Positions 1 through 12,569 of a DNA stretch of 64,000 nt are shown piece after piece. Position 1 is the stretch's first letter. Each line of letters starts with the position of its first letter. The notes beneath the pieces were generated by a model, which was not told the DNA's origin, did no database searches, and was given only the letters and a program-made list of their open reading frames with translations. Position numbers and translations under genes: made by a program. This DNA comes from Reticulitermes speratus. Its lineage: Eukaryota > Arthropoda > Insecta > Blattodea > Rhinotermitidae. Location: positions 35,212,033-35,276,032 of the forward strand of contig JAJKFL010000014.1 of NCBI GenBank assembly GCA_021186555.1. The letters are read 5' to 3'.

Positions 1-2905
1 AACATTTAGGCCAGTGCTTACATACTTTCAGAAGTACTTTTCCTCACTCCCGATACGGTTGCTTCTTTTGTCAATATCGCCTTTCACTGCAGCAAGAACT
101 GTCAAGGAAGAATAACGTTCAAGCGAATAAAGTAGACTTTACTCATGTAATTAAAGGGAAGACTCAGAATATGATTCGATTCGCATCCAGAACTCTACTG
201 AAGTACTTGCTCATCGCTTTAACAGCCGTGGCTACTGTCTGTGCTATGAAACGGATATGTTATATTTGTAGATGTTACTTGTTAGGTGTTAGGAAAATTC
301 AACAATTTTCACGGGCCTGCAACATCTCATAAGCCAAGTTCTAAAAGAAACACGCAGGCCTGCATCCAGTTTTCCAAACAGTCGCCTTGGAGCAAACATG
401 TTACAAAGGTTTATTACCCCTGCCGCCTGAGAAACACGTTTGACGCATAGTGAACATATGTTTCGAGCCAGTACGCCACTGATACGTATCCCACATTGTA
501 TGGAGGACTGCATGTCAGACACCCAGTAGTTCTTTGTTTACATGTTTTAATATTGTTCCTTGAGAGAAAGCAAACACAATGTAAATAGAAACAAAATAAA
601 GGCATGAACTTCACTGAACACATTTGTCAGGAAGTTTTGTGCCGACGAATATTAACTAAATCCATGGAGTAGAGTCTGTGTTTAGAAGCTAACATTTGCT
701 CAGTCACTCTAGAAATGTTCCTCATTTTATAGAACCTAAGGTTTGTTACTGTGTTCACAAGTGCCTGTCATTGGTCCCTGTCCTGAGCTACATGAAATTA
801 GTCCGCACACTCGCAGGCTATTTATTTAAGATTCACTTTATATCTTCCTTTCTTGTATATATAGGTTCTTCTTTAGTATTTCCGACGGAAATTTGTTACG
901 CATTTCTGATCTTTTTCATGCATGCTATATGTCTCGCCTATTCCATCTTCCTTGGTCGAATAACATTAATAATACAGTATTAAAAGAATACTTTAAATAA
1001 TGAAGTTCCTAATTATTCAGTTTCTCCATCCTCCTCTTAATTCCTTCTCATTTAGTTCAATTATTGTCTTCAGCTTCCTGTTTTCTAACACTTCCAATCT
1101 CATTTCCTCCTTTGATGTGTATTCATCGAGATATTCCAAAATACGTATTCAGCTCGCCTGTCCTACCTAAGCCGTGTCGATGAGGTCTGGAATGAGAAAC
1201 ACGGGTGGACGCATAATTAGGCCTACATTAATTATAGTCTGACAAAGCGAACCGCTTGTGTCACAGCTCGGCGCTGTCTAAGCAAGTCTCCCGCTTTCAA
1301 CAGTTTTCTCGTCATTTCCTAATGCGTCTATAAACACGGAACCGTTGTGCCCAATTTCCTATTGCGGACCTAGTAAAGGACTCACAAAGATATTATGAAA
1401 CTTAATCCCTACTGTTACCAATATATACGGTAGGGGCGGTTGTTAAAGCGACGTGCATGCAGCTACTGCAATAGAAATTTTTGACGCGATTCAAAACACA
1501 TTCGTAATACGGCAGGAAAATTTAATTCGCAATGAATTTGAGTTTTATACTTACAATATTTCATCTAATAACTAATGGAGATAATATCAACGCAATCCAC
1601 CTAGATACATAAGAGCTGTAAATCGCAACAAAATTGTATTTGTTGTGTAAGTAATTAGTTCACGTGGCATTTAATTCCATAATTTGAATGTTATTTCTTA
1701 TTTAAAATTTTAATCTGCTACATATTTTGGAATCGATAGAACAGGCCCTTATGCTTGTAAAATTTGCACGTCTGTACAAGGAACGCTATTACGTCACAGG
1801 TCCTCGATGTCCTTGTAAACAGACAGCAGAACTTTATGTGTTTACTCGTCTACTCCTCAACCCATCTATGTTTATTACATTATTGTGGCTGTTCTCACGA
1901 TAAGCTCTATTTGTTTCTATCTTTTAAATTGGTTGTTTCTTTGTGTGCGGATTGCGACAGCATGTGCTATCAAAGAGTAACAAAATATTTTGGACGTGTA
2001 ATGGCAAGTCAGTAGAGCAAACTGTCATAACGTTCGTTTATATTTTGCATATATTTATGGTCTCTTTTGAGAGTGGGAAGCTGAAGGGAATATTCAGCTG
2101 GAAGTGACAGGAGGACAAAATACCTGCATAATGAGACCCTTAATCATTTGGAAGCTTGCCATTACACAAATCATAAAACCAAAAATGATATAGCACGCTT
2201 GAGGTAGACGAAAAGTGTATATTTGATTTTAGTTCGAAACATCTTATGGGAAGAATTATTATGATGACACTAAAATGCGTTCTAAAGTAACTGCGTGTGA
2301 AGATGTGGACTGCATAAAACTAGATCATGAGAGCGTCCAGTAGTGGGCTCTTTTCAGCATAGTTTATTTTTTATTTATTTATCTGTGGTGTGTTACCTTA
2401 CATCAATCCGTGCCCCTAACACGAATCCTTACATCGGTCTACTCTGTGTCACAACTCGTACTACTACAACAAGGCCGCTCTGTCATTCAATTTTTCCTCT
2501 TCTGTCTAACAATTCCTTGGTTCCAAATTCTTTTCCCTTAAGTTCTGCAGCCTGATATTATTTTCCAACTTGATTCTAAAGTTACTCGTAAATAAGTATT
2601 TTCCCTCCTTTGTGATCTCTGCTAAATCCGTAGATGTTATCATTATCCTACAGGCTACATTCTTGTTCATAACCAAAAATTTACTATATACTCTTTCTCT
2701 CTGCCTTTTCGTTTCTGAACTTATGTTCAACATTCTTTCCCCCCAGACATAAAGAGCATCTTCCGCCCTCGAGTCCTTGTCTAGTCCCTCTTAAATCCCA
2801 AGTCCTTTCTTTCAGCGATATTATTCCAGTTACTTCGTTTCTTAAAAATATATCAATGTGATTCTCTTTATCCCACTTATTTTTCAATTCGTGGTGAGCA
2901 TAGTA
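1..2905. other. No gene recognised; holds one diverged dispersed-repeat copy
   Basis: AT-rich sequence with only short open frames on both strands, none resembling a known family. The stretch around 165-305 is related to 29818-29970: both carry the 15-mer ATCGCTTTAACAGCC (213-227 and 29866-29880) and a later GTGTTAGGAAA. This marks a diverged dispersed repeat of unknown class. Nothing else is supported. Confidence 0.5.
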
Positions 2906-3184
2906 GTATAGGTAAAGGTAAAGGTCACCCCATGACATGCATATGTAGGCACAGAAGTGAGGGGGAGGTGTAACTCCAACTCTTTCGAAACCTCGGCGCT
3001 AGAAGGGGTGGGTGGTCAACACCACGTCCCGGCCGCTTTACCCCGGGAAAAGACACGGTAGCCATTGTGCAGGAGAATGAGTGGGCCTCGGGGCCGGTGT
3101 GACCGGGCACGGGATATTTCGCCCCTATTGGGATTCGATCCCCGGACCGTCCAGCCCATAGCAAGTTGCTATACCGACTACGCT
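2906..3184 (-). mobile_element. tRNA-derived SINE, family B, full length
   Basis: Read on the minus strand, the element starts with a tRNA-like head containing an A-box-like AGCGTAGTCGGTATAGC and a B-box GGGGATCGAATCCC, continues with a GC-rich body and ends in a GGTAAA-type tail (plus-strand 2908-2926). It is flanked by an 11/12 target site duplication, GTGAGCATAGTA at 2894-2905 and GTGAGCATAATA at 3185-3196, which fixes both ends. Related copies lie at 18693-18984, 23150-23430, 23555-23735, 21235-21400 and 47090-47315. Short open frames here are by-products of the SINE. Confidence 0.88.
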
Positions 3185-3196
3185 GTGAGCATAATA

Positions 3197-6100
3197 TTGA
3201 ACCTCCAGATTATAGGAATGGCAGGTTATATGTTGACTGTCTAAGCGACTGTCATCTTCTGATGATGGAGTCTGCTGCTGGCATTTAGTGACATAACACG
3301 TGTATATTTCCAAACAGCTGCTTCATGTTTTAAACATCTGTCTGTGCCCGTTACACGCACGGATAATCCACTAAAAGCTGACCCTACCAACGCCACTCTT
3401 TTGGGACGCACTGTGGAAACCTTATCGATTGAGTGGGGTTATAAACTTGTCTCTCATCTCTCAGTTTTCTCTAAAACATGCGAGCAATAAAGTGTGTCCC
3501 CAGGGGGAGATTGGAGCATCTTACACATTTTGTCACATAAATCCACCCTCTGTGGTAGGTTCTCCTTCTAACTGCACCCCAGACAGGTCATTCTGGCTCA
3601 GGTTCACAAGTATCATAATGAAGTTCTAATAGGTCAGTCAGTACGGCGAATCGAATTATTGGTGTGTTCTTTCTGAAAATACGATTCCATGTCCGCACAC
3701 TGACTGGATCACGTCCGTTCAGAAATAAAGTTCTCATACTTAATTGAAAAGAAATTCCGTTGTGTAGACATACTCATCTATTTTAATTGGTGGAGCCCCT
3801 TTAGTGCTTTCGAAACGAAAATTCTCTTTGTCTACTCTCATGTAAAACTCAAATGCAGAACGGATTTTCATGGTTCAATAAAATTCGTCGAAACTTTGCA
3901 GTTTTGGTTAATATTAAGGGCCACTTTACATCGGTCTCTGCGCATATACGTTTAAACATTTATCGGAGCGAAAAATATGTCGGATAACGAGATAGGAAAA
4001 AACACGTTTGATGTAACTGTTCTGAAGCACACTTGCTCCTGTGTAATTCCTAGGAAGAGTTATTCAACAGAGATACTTTTTAACGTTCGTTTATAGCTCT
4101 GTTGCTAGGGTCAGGAGAAACGAAACTACCGGGATGACTTGATATTTACACTTACTTCTGTACCGGAGGCAGGGTCACCTCTCGAGTATACGTCAGAAGC
4201 TTTGTTCGATTGAAGAGAAACAGAGGATATTTAGATACAGAAACTTTGAAAGTAAACACACATTCGTAATATTGATGATAAAATGGTAGTGTATAAGCTT
4301 TAGAACGATGCAAGAACCGTAGCAATGTAGCGTCACGTTCAGGACACACAGCAATTTAACACTGCTTTCCAATCGCGGTTGACAGACATTTTCTGATCGG
4401 TGGATTGGATGTCCAGATCTTACTGCAAGTGACTCCTTATTATAGGGTTGGATCAAGGGGATGTTTTAGCTATCAGTCATAAGCAGAAGGTGAACTGTAA
4501 CAACAATTTTCGAGACATTTTGCCTTTATTCCTCTTGAATTCCAAAGGAAAAGCGTTGAGTCTCTTTCTTCCACGTTGCGTAAGTGTATGCAAATTGCTA
4601 GAGCCTGTACTGAAACCTGACACTGATTGGTAATATATGGGCTTTGAAGTAGTGAAATAATTTTAGTAACATAGCATGCTCTTTAGGAGATACAACCATT
4701 TAACTTTACACATGTACTTAAAAAAATCACCCTATAGGTCACCTACACAACGTATACCGTGTTTAGATGCAATGATAATATTAAAATGGAAATTCATGCT
4801 TCTGGAATGAAATCTGTTGTCTTCTTCAGGGCAGAAAATAGACTCTCACCCTTCAACCCTGAAGTGAGTACCAACCAGCTAAACTATATGGAGTCACATT
4901 CCAGGAGACAGCACCCATCATAATCACAGCCTATGAGACGTCATATCTCGTAACGTCAATATGGATGTTGGGAAAGAAATTTTGAGGTTGAGAGGTGGAT
5001 GGAAGTGGCTTAGGTTTGCACTCAGCAGCGCGCTCTGTTATAACCTTAGGGCTACATAACCAGGGACTTACTGCCACTACCTGACAAAGTTATCCTACAG
5101 TCTTCAAGAGAGCGTGCTTCTGTTTGCACAAACCTTGCAGCTCTCCCCGCCAGACACTGACAACTGCTCGTTGCTGTTCCCGAGTAAGATTGTTCTGTGC
5201 AAGGCTGTCAGATAGCAAACACATTCCGCTACAAACTCCTCAGAAAACACAAAGTTCTGTTAACTCTGTGCCTGGACACAAAGAGAGACATCACATACTT
5301 CCTGCTGACACGAGTCCGAGCGGGACCCGGCCTAACTCCCTTTATTGTCAGAATATTTAATGTAGATGAGGGACGTAATTTGTACACTGCACCAAATATA
5401 TTAGAATGACTAAATCAAATAGGATGAGACAGACGACCGGTATAACACGTGTGGGAAAAAGAAGAATTGCGTAATCAACTTTGGTCAGAAAACGAGAAGA
5501 AAAGGGACTTTTCGGGCGTCACCTTTGTAGAGAGGATGATAATATTAAAACGTACTTTAAACAAACAGTGTATCAGATTGTGGACTAGATGAACACGATA
5601 ATGAATTTTGGGTTTATAAACGCACGTAATTTTTCTAGTAACTATTAATTAGCTTCTCAACAGAGACTGTGTTCATTGGGGTTAGTAAGTTAAGTAGAGG
5701 CTGAGTGTGGGCCAGCATTGTGTGCTGTACAGGATACGTGGAAGGGAAGAAACTTGAAGTGAGTAGCTAGCTTCACGTTCTGAAAGCTTTATTCATGACG
5801 AAAAATTGCCCGATGCCGACTGAACATGAAGCTGGGCATCCCAGAGCGTGTCTGTATATTATGGAAAGAAAACATAATTTATTCCGGGAATGTAAGCCCC
5901 TTCGTCACGTTTACTCAGTTGACAAAATTCTGAGCCATTGTCTTTCACGGTTAGCCCGCAAAATTCATTCATTAAAATAGTCTTAATATTGTTCACCAGT
6001 TTTCTTCAAGCTCTTCCAAACGGACATTTCCTCTACAACAATGCATCAACACTGTCCATTGCCATGGGAACGCCGGGATTAACGTAACTTGAAAACAAGG

Positions 6101-6367
6101 GGGCCGATGTCAAATGCTGCAAACTGGGAGGAACACGACAGGCTGTGCTCAGGTAGCAAGGCCCGCTAAACGCTTGTGTAGATTATGTGAATCGAGTGAT
6201 ATAATTTGCCACAAAGGCACAACAGTCACATAAACACTTGTGTATCATATGTCTCCGCTACGGCGTTTCGCGCCTCCAGTCAGCCTTTTGTAACGTCTAC
6301 TGTTAGAACTGCAGCTACTCCAAATTTTCATTTCTTTGGATCGTTTAAACTGAAATCACAAGTCATC
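3197..6367. other. No gene recognised
   Basis: About 3.2 kb with only short open frames (under 90 residues) in all frames and no recognisable domain. The 15-mer TGGTGGAGCCCCTTT near 3788 recurs near 10313, which may mark an old repeat, but its limits are not visible. I see no tRNA, satellite or inverted-repeat structure. Confidence 0.45.
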
Positions 6368-6419
6368 GTACGTTCAGGGTAAAAGGGCCCGCTACAGGGC
6401 CGTTCTACCCTGAGCGTAC
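6368..6419. repeat. Short near-perfect hairpin
   Basis: Arms 6368-6390 and 6397-6419 are 23 nt each, match at about 20 of 23 positions as an inverted repeat, and enclose a 6-nt loop, GCTACA. The arms begin GTACGTTCAGGGTA and end TACCCTGAGCGTAC. The structure is compact and isolated. It could be a tiny foldback element, a precursor-like RNA hairpin, or chance; no promoter or flanking duplication was recognised. Confidence 0.6.
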
Positions 6420-6555
6420 ATTTCAGGAGAAGCATGCGTAATATCAATGTAGTCATCTTAGAGCAGTTTGAAACACCTACGTGTACATATTTTACCGCAC
6501 TGTATGCTGTTTATTCCATAATTACTAAACATGTTATGTTAAGTATGGCCTAGAC

Positions 6556-6865
6556 CAGCGGTCGCCAACCATTCGGACCTCACGGGCCACTAAACTCACA
6601 ATTTTGAATCCCGCGGACCACTAACATGAATTTTTTAAGAAGGTACAAACATTTATAAAATAATGATCATAAAAGTTCCATTTTATTAATATGAAATGCA
6701 CTTGTTTAATTATAACAAAATTATTAGTGTGATATTTGTTGCTGCTTGTTTGAAATAAGTATAATAAATATAAAAATTGCAAATAATGTCCAAATTTCTC
6801 CACGGACCACCAAAATTTTCTCGCGGACCATCAGTGGTCCGCGGACCACCGGTTGGCGACCGCTG
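6556..6865. mobile_element. hAT-type MITE, 310 bp
   Basis: Perfect 15-bp terminal inverted repeats bound the element: CAGCGGTCGCCAACC at the left and GGTTGGCGACCGCTG at the right. Imperfect 8-bp flanks (GCCTAGAC and TTCTAGGC) fit a decayed hAT target duplication with a TAG core. Subterminal stretches repeat the theme GGACCAC and GCGGACCA in both orientations, and the centre is AT-rich and non-coding. No transposase is encoded, so this would be a non-autonomous element. The TIR sequence and 8-bp duplication are typical of hAT. Confidence 0.88.
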
Positions 6866-7264
6866 TTCTAGGCGAAAATCTTAAAAATACGATGTGCCTA
6901 TCATACCTTAGAGAGGTATCGAAAAAACAGGTTTTGTCACATGAAATATTGTTCCGTAGTACATGTCTGATCTCAGTACACTAATGCAAATACAGTAGCA
7001 GGCTCCAAGCCCGGCCGATTGCAGCACCGGTAAAATAATAACAGAGAACGGCCGTCTTACCCAGGAGGGACTTTGCCGTATGCGCTTATAATTTACAAAT
7101 TTTGAATCGGGTTCGCTGATTCGTTAACTATGTCTCACTCTGAGAACCCCAAATTTGCGGGATGAAGGTGAATGAAACTTGACTGACTTTTACCAGTATT
7201 TTGTGACCTTGGTGTAATTTAAAGCTGTAGCAATATTTCGCCGACAAAAAAAGTTTGTTCACAT
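6866..7264. other. No feature recognised
   Basis: Short AT-rich spacer between the hAT-type MITE and the R1 repeat; nothing recognisable. Confidence 0.4.
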
Positions 7265-7737
7265 TTTAGGCGCGTTCGGAAAATTGCGAACAGCGACTAT
7301 TAGCTTTGTCATGTTTGTCTGTCCGTCCGTCTGTATGCCCGCATGGAACAATTCGGCTCCTACTGAACGTATTTTCATTAGATTTGACATTTGAGGGTTT
7401 TCCGAAAATCTGTCGAGAAAGTTAATGTTATTAAAATCTCATAAGAACAACGGGTACATTACATTTATGATAATATATCGCTGAATTCTTCTTAGAATGA
7501 GAAATACTTTAGACAAAACTTGTACAGAAAATCAAAAGACACATTTTATGATCAACAACTTTCTTCCGAAAATCGTGCTTTTTATGAAATAATGTGGAAA
7601 AAATGTAGTAGAGCCAGACAGGCCACGGATGACAATATAATGCGGCGCAGAACAGATGCGATTTGCATGCCGGATAACTAAGGCAAGACTACAGACACAC
7701 ACTCGTAATATATAATACTTTTGCTTCATAATCGATT
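7265..7737 (+). repeat. Dispersed repeat R1, long copy
   Basis: Begins near AGCGACTATTAGCTTTGTC, followed by a TGTCTGTCCGTCCGTC-like run and CCGCATGGAACAATTCGG. Downstream it matches 61735-62165 in the same orientation over more than 400 bp; shared blocks include TTCTTAGAATGAGAAAT-like sequence and AGAGCCAGACAGGCCA. Shorter copies lie at 16330-16475 and 16640-16790 (minus), and at 38290-38480 and 45165-45350 (plus). No coding frame, tRNA head or terminal inverted repeats were seen, so its class is unknown. Ends are approximate. Confidence 0.75.
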
Positions 7738-8466
7738 AATTCCTTCTGGTCTTGTAAAACGTTTTACGGCAACACAAAAACTGAGAAACTGCGCAATGAC
7801 TTATCTGCCATTACGACGTGTTTAGCCAAAATCTACGTCTAAAGAATGTAATGAGCCAATGAACATTCTTTTGTTTCAATGCAACACGAAGACCTACGTT
7901 CGTTTTATTGTTGCCGGCGACATACATTTGCCACAAAAACAACACTCAATATTTTTATATAGTTGACAGTGACGTGTAGCTCAACAAAAGACACGGAATG
8001 CATTGTTGGATTTCCACAGCAATAATGGTTGCGCGAACGCGCCACAATGTTTATACGTATACTTCCTGTCTTGTTCATTTTTGTTGCTACGTGCACCGCT
8101 GTCCAGCAGGCGCCAGCAAGCCTGCAACACGGACTGCTCTCTGATAAGTTTGAAGCAATCGCCAGTACTCCTAATGCTGTCGAATGAGATGTGTGTTAAA
8201 ACGAAAGCAGTAGGCACACCAACGTTCATGTTTACATAAAATGAATCCAATGCCAAAGTTTCTAGTTTACTTTGTTCCATCTTAGGAATCCTCCCCGAAA
8301 ATGTAACTTCAGTCCATAACCGGTTAGTGTCCAACCGAACCGTAACTTTGTTCGACTCAGCCTCCCCAGCAATAATGAATAACCAGACATTTGATTAGTT
8401 TTAGTCAACGCCTGCAGTGTTTGACAGTAAAACACATAATATTAAGAGGTGAAGCAATCCCATTAC
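7738..8466. other. No gene recognised
   Basis: Contains an open frame on the minus strand (8334 to 7981, 117 codons) with no recognisable motif and no flanking gene structure. I do not call it a gene. Confidence 0.4.
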
Positions 8467-8751
8467 AGGCCCTTGGCAGGCCCTTAGGGCTCCAGGAGGT
8501 CGAGGCTCCCAGGTTTTTAAACAATCGGCACATGAAGGTGGTAAGGTTGTCAGCCCTACGCACCGGCCGCCTTTACCCGCCAGGAAAGATTCCCGGTACT
8601 CATTTCTGTTAGAGGCTGAGTCGACCCAGGGCCATAGTGCGACCGAAACGATTATGTCAGTGAAAAATTCCAGTGACACCATCGGGAATCGAACCCGCGA
8701 CGTTCCGGTTTGTAGCGCAGTGCCTCAACCAACTGCGCCACCGCGTGCCAA
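8467..8751 (-). mobile_element. tRNA-derived SINE, family C
   Basis: On the minus strand the head reads GTGGCGCAGTTGGTTGAGGC (A-box region) and later CGCGGGTTCGATTCCCG (B-box with a T-arm in which 4 of 5 pairs can form). The body of about 200 bp is GC-rich. It differs from families A and B in its head, although the body shares a GGCCGCCTTTACCC-like stretch with family B. No clear target duplication was found, so the ends are approximate. Confidence 0.75.
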
Positions 8752-9608
8752 GTTATGAGTGCATGCAAAAATGGCGCGTTCCCCGTATTAGGCATTGAGA
8801 TGTTCCTAACATTGTGCAGTCGTTCTATTACAATCAAAGATGTGCAGTTGTAGAATTATATTAGGAATCAGTCCTACAAAGGTTCGGTTTTATTCTTTAC
8901 AAAATTAGTCAAACAATACAAAGAAGAAATGCTGGACACAGAAAACAAATTACCAGGCCCACTTTTCTACATGAATCAGCATCTTTCTTTGCTCTTTGAA
9001 ATATTTTGAATTTTTAACAGGCTTCTTTAAAACGCAGAAGTCAGTTCAAAATATGAATAGCAACAAAAGAATGAAGGAAGCTTTTACTTTCCTTAGCTGC
9101 CTGCGTATATCACAAACGTAAACTTCACCTTCCAAATTGGCGCAGAGTCTGACTCCACACATGCTGAAGTAGATCCAGTCCTCTCACTCACTGTCTTCCG
9201 AAAACAAACCGGCGCAGAACATGTATTCGGCGTTTTCTTCATCTTGTTATAGGGATTGGTCATTATCAGAATCTCAAAGTTCAACTGTCATTTCCTTCTT
9301 TGTGCCCCAGACCCTTTTCTTGAAGCCATTACCACGCGTCGATAAGACAGGGCATTTGTCACGAATGCTTGTTGAATGCTTGACTGTTATTTTTGCACAT
9401 AATTGTTTCTTTTTGTAGGCATTAATTTGTGTCTTCCGCTGCGGACCTTCCTTCGCTTTTATGATACGGCGACGGTTTGCTTGTAGGGTGATCTGGCGAC
9501 GACCTGGGTAATTCGAAACCTGCTGACGCTTCTCGTTCTTGAAGGTAGGGAAGGCAAAGAGGTGATATCAGCTGCTCGGATATGAGTCACAATCTGCGCA
9601 TATGTTTG
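8752..9608. other. No gene recognised
   Basis: Unique-looking sequence with short open frames only; no domain, RNA or repeat recognised. Confidence 0.4.
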
Positions 9609-9616
9609 CTCTAGAT

Positions 9617-9821
9617 CATGGGTCTCCAAACCGCGGCTCGCCAGGTTGTACTGTATTATGCGTCCCGCGGCCACATTGTAAATTGTGTATGTGCTGTAAA
9701 AGCTTCACAGTAATTTTGGCGGTTAGGTATACCACTTACAGTTATTTTTCCACGTGCGGCCCGCGAACCAGCCCACAATAACGGGCGTGAGCCTTTGCCA
9801 TAAAAAGTTTGGAGACCCATG
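9617..9821. mobile_element. hAT-type MITE, 205 bp, with target duplication
   Basis: Perfect 15-bp terminal inverted repeats, CATGGGTCTCCAAAC (9617-9631) and GTTTGGAGACCCATG (9807-9821), are flanked by an 8-bp target duplication matching at 7 of 8 positions: CTCTAGAT (9609-9616) and CACTAGAT (9822-9829). The CTAGA core is characteristic of hAT insertions. The interior has CGCGGC and GCGGCCCGCG stretches but no coding capacity. This is a distinct element from the one at 6556-6865. Confidence 0.92.
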
Positions 9822-9829
9822 CACTAGAT

Positions 9830-12364
9830 CAAACTCCTTGCACGTTCTGTGTAGGCGTTGATCAATTTTCAAGGACGGAGAATTCACATAAAGTCCGGTT
9901 TCATCAGAGAGAAAGTCGTCGGCCGGAAGATGTTTGCCTTTTGCGCATCATTATGTGCCCTCTCTGCTGCAGTATTTCCGAGATAAGCACCTGTGATTCA
10001 GCCACTTGATACACTGTCACAACGCGGTAAGGATTCTTCGTGTCTACTGTTCCCTTTCTTGGGCGGGAAATGTCTTCATGGTGACATGAAGATTAACTCA
10101 AGAGCCACATGCTGTTGGTCGAACGTGTGGCAAGGGAATTACAGCAGCAGTTTGCTCCCTGCTCAAATTTATGACATGTAAATTCCTTGTATGTGAATTT
10201 TGTCAATCTAACCCGAGTCAGACGGGGTCTTTTTCGATAGGTTTTACATCCTGGATGAAGTGATGGAACCACCTGGATCCACCCAGATGGGTGACAAGCG
10301 TAAATAGAACCTGGTGGAGCCCCTTTCGTAATCTATAGCTTTATAGTGTTACGTGGGAAGGTTAGTATTTAAGGAAAATAGTGCCCTCCTGGACTGTTGC
10401 ATGTGACGATTGTAACGGGGCATCCCCTTTTCAACGCAGTTAAGTTTGTGTAACGGTGCTGCGCGTTAGTTATGCCTTTCTCGTCACATTTAGGCAGCCG
10501 GATGTGAGCATGTTTTATTCCGTACATTGCTGGTTAAAATAGGTCACAAAATATTTCTACTACTTCAGGAATGAACACTGTTGTCCCGAATAAAAATAGG
10601 CCCTATTGTGTTCTGAAGAAAGGCTTAGGATTTCGGCTTAAGGATTATTTCGGCCACGTTCTTCCTGTTGCTCCTTTTCCTAGCAACAATAATTTTCTTG
10701 CTATTTTGTTTTGCCAGTTCAAAAGCAAACCGGCCAAGTTCTTCTTAAGACAATCCGAAAAAGCTTTTCTGCATAAGAATGCAGTAATCCGAAACACACC
10801 TCTGATTTATTTAAAACGGAAAGTTTGCTACCCAGTTTAGTATTGACAACTTCGCCCAATTTTTCCCCTAATATTCAACGTAACGTTCTAGAGTCATCTG
10901 TGGTACGCTGCCCTAAAACTTCCCATTCACTTGTTCCGTATGGCTTGCACGGCAGCTTCCAGACGATATGGGTCCTACCGTTTCCTTCCAGGCGTCTGTA
11001 ATTTTAAATTTATCATTAAAATAAAACAGAATGGTCATAAAAGAAAAAAATGAGTATCTGTCACCACAAATATACTGTATTCGTAATACGGGAAAGCCCA
11101 TATCAGGCATTCTGAAATCTCACCATATTAGGCACACTCGTTGCTAAAGTTACCTTGCTTCGTGTAAGTAGCAGCGCGTCGTTTTTAAGAATGTGCAAGC
11201 ATGCAATTAAAAAGCACAAAAAATTAATTATGTTACAGTATTGCCTGCTACAACAATCGGCAAACTCTTTAGAATGCTGCAAAACTCCTAACGTATTACA
11301 AAAGACAAAGAACGCACTGGCATGTAGACGGTGGCTCCGCTAGTGATAAATTTCACGTTCACGACTTTTGCGTACTGTGCTTTAACAGTGCCATACACCG
11401 CTCACAGCGTACTGTAATTCCTCGCCAGAAATACCTCGACTTCCCATATTTGACGTCTCCTCAGTTAGGCGGATTTCGTCCGCGTAGTTCGTATTTGTGA
11501 CACGCAACGGATGTCTCGAACAAAAATAATAATAATTTTACCATTTTTTTTGTATGGACTAGAAATGTGACCTCTTACTTTGAGGGGTTTTTAGAATGTT
11601 AAATTCAATCAGAAAACGGCCAAAATCCAAGAATAGAGTAAGTAGAGTGAGAAGAGTATGTGAGGAGTTTAGCATGTTACATAACGAGGAACGTCAGGTC
11701 ACGTGATCTTGTTAGTGTAGCTGTATCTAGCAGTTAGTATGGAAGGGAGACCAAAACTCTACAGTACGTAGCAGTTTAGCGGTAAAGCGTGTAAGAAATC
11801 GGTTACTTAGAAGGCAGAGGAGGAAGGTGAAAGATAATGTGAAGACGAATGAGGGATATCTCTCGACATTACAAATTGTACGTAAATATGGACACAAACA
11901 GAGTGAGGTTTATTTAAATAGAAACATGCACGTCAAAGGTTAAATCCATACAGGCCTGAGTTTGCGAGAATGCCTGCCAGCAAGCAGACCAGAGCAGCTG
12001 GAAGTCCCAGGCGTACGAGATGAAATATTGGAGATTTAAAAACTCTGCCACTAGACAATAAACGGAAAGCGGAAACACATCAAAATTATACGCCTGAATT
12101 CATTATGCTCTTGGCAACGGACTTCTAACTGTAAAAACCGCTTGACGGCCGGTCGTGCGACAATACCGGGTTAGCGCCGTAAAGCAGGCTTGACAATCTG
12201 TACACTTCACATGCTTGCAACTGATGATCTTTAAACAGATGTTAATCATAGCATTCCATCAATATCTAGATCTTCCAGGCGAGCATTCTGCAAGAGATAT
12301 ACCAAATACCTCGTATAATTCTGCATGCGAGGTTATAGGTCTTCACAGCGGTGCCGACAAAGAC
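9830..12364. other. No gene recognised
   Basis: About 2.5 kb with scattered open frames of up to 89 codons, none recognisable. The 15-mer shared with about 3788 lies near 10313. No tRNA head, satellite or terminal inverted repeats were detected by eye. Confidence 0.45.
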
Positions 12365-12461
12365 GTTATGCCGTGCCGACTGGTAAATAGCTACCGACAT
12401 CCCGGAGAAATGTAGTGCCTCCGAACTGACGGTAGCTGTTTACTAGTCGCCATGTCGTAAC
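12365..12461. repeat. 32-bp inverted repeat with 33-bp loop
   Basis: Arms 12365-12396 and 12430-12461 are inverted copies matching at about 26 of 32 positions; inner ends are TAAATAGCTACCG and CGGTAGCTGTTTA. It lies about 110 bp upstream of the 26-bp array. It could be a small foldback element or part of a longer decayed MITE. Confidence 0.6.
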
Positions 12462-12569
12462 ATCCCAGAGGACTTCAATCTTCAATTCTGCGTGCATTTA
12501 TTATTTCAACGAACATACACTTATTAACGTGACCAGTCTAATGAAGGTACATTACATTTGTAAGTTAAC

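Noticed and set aside
7981-8334. 117-codon minus-strand frame
   Set aside because: No recognisable motif, no splice or promoter context, and a length compatible with chance in 64 kb.
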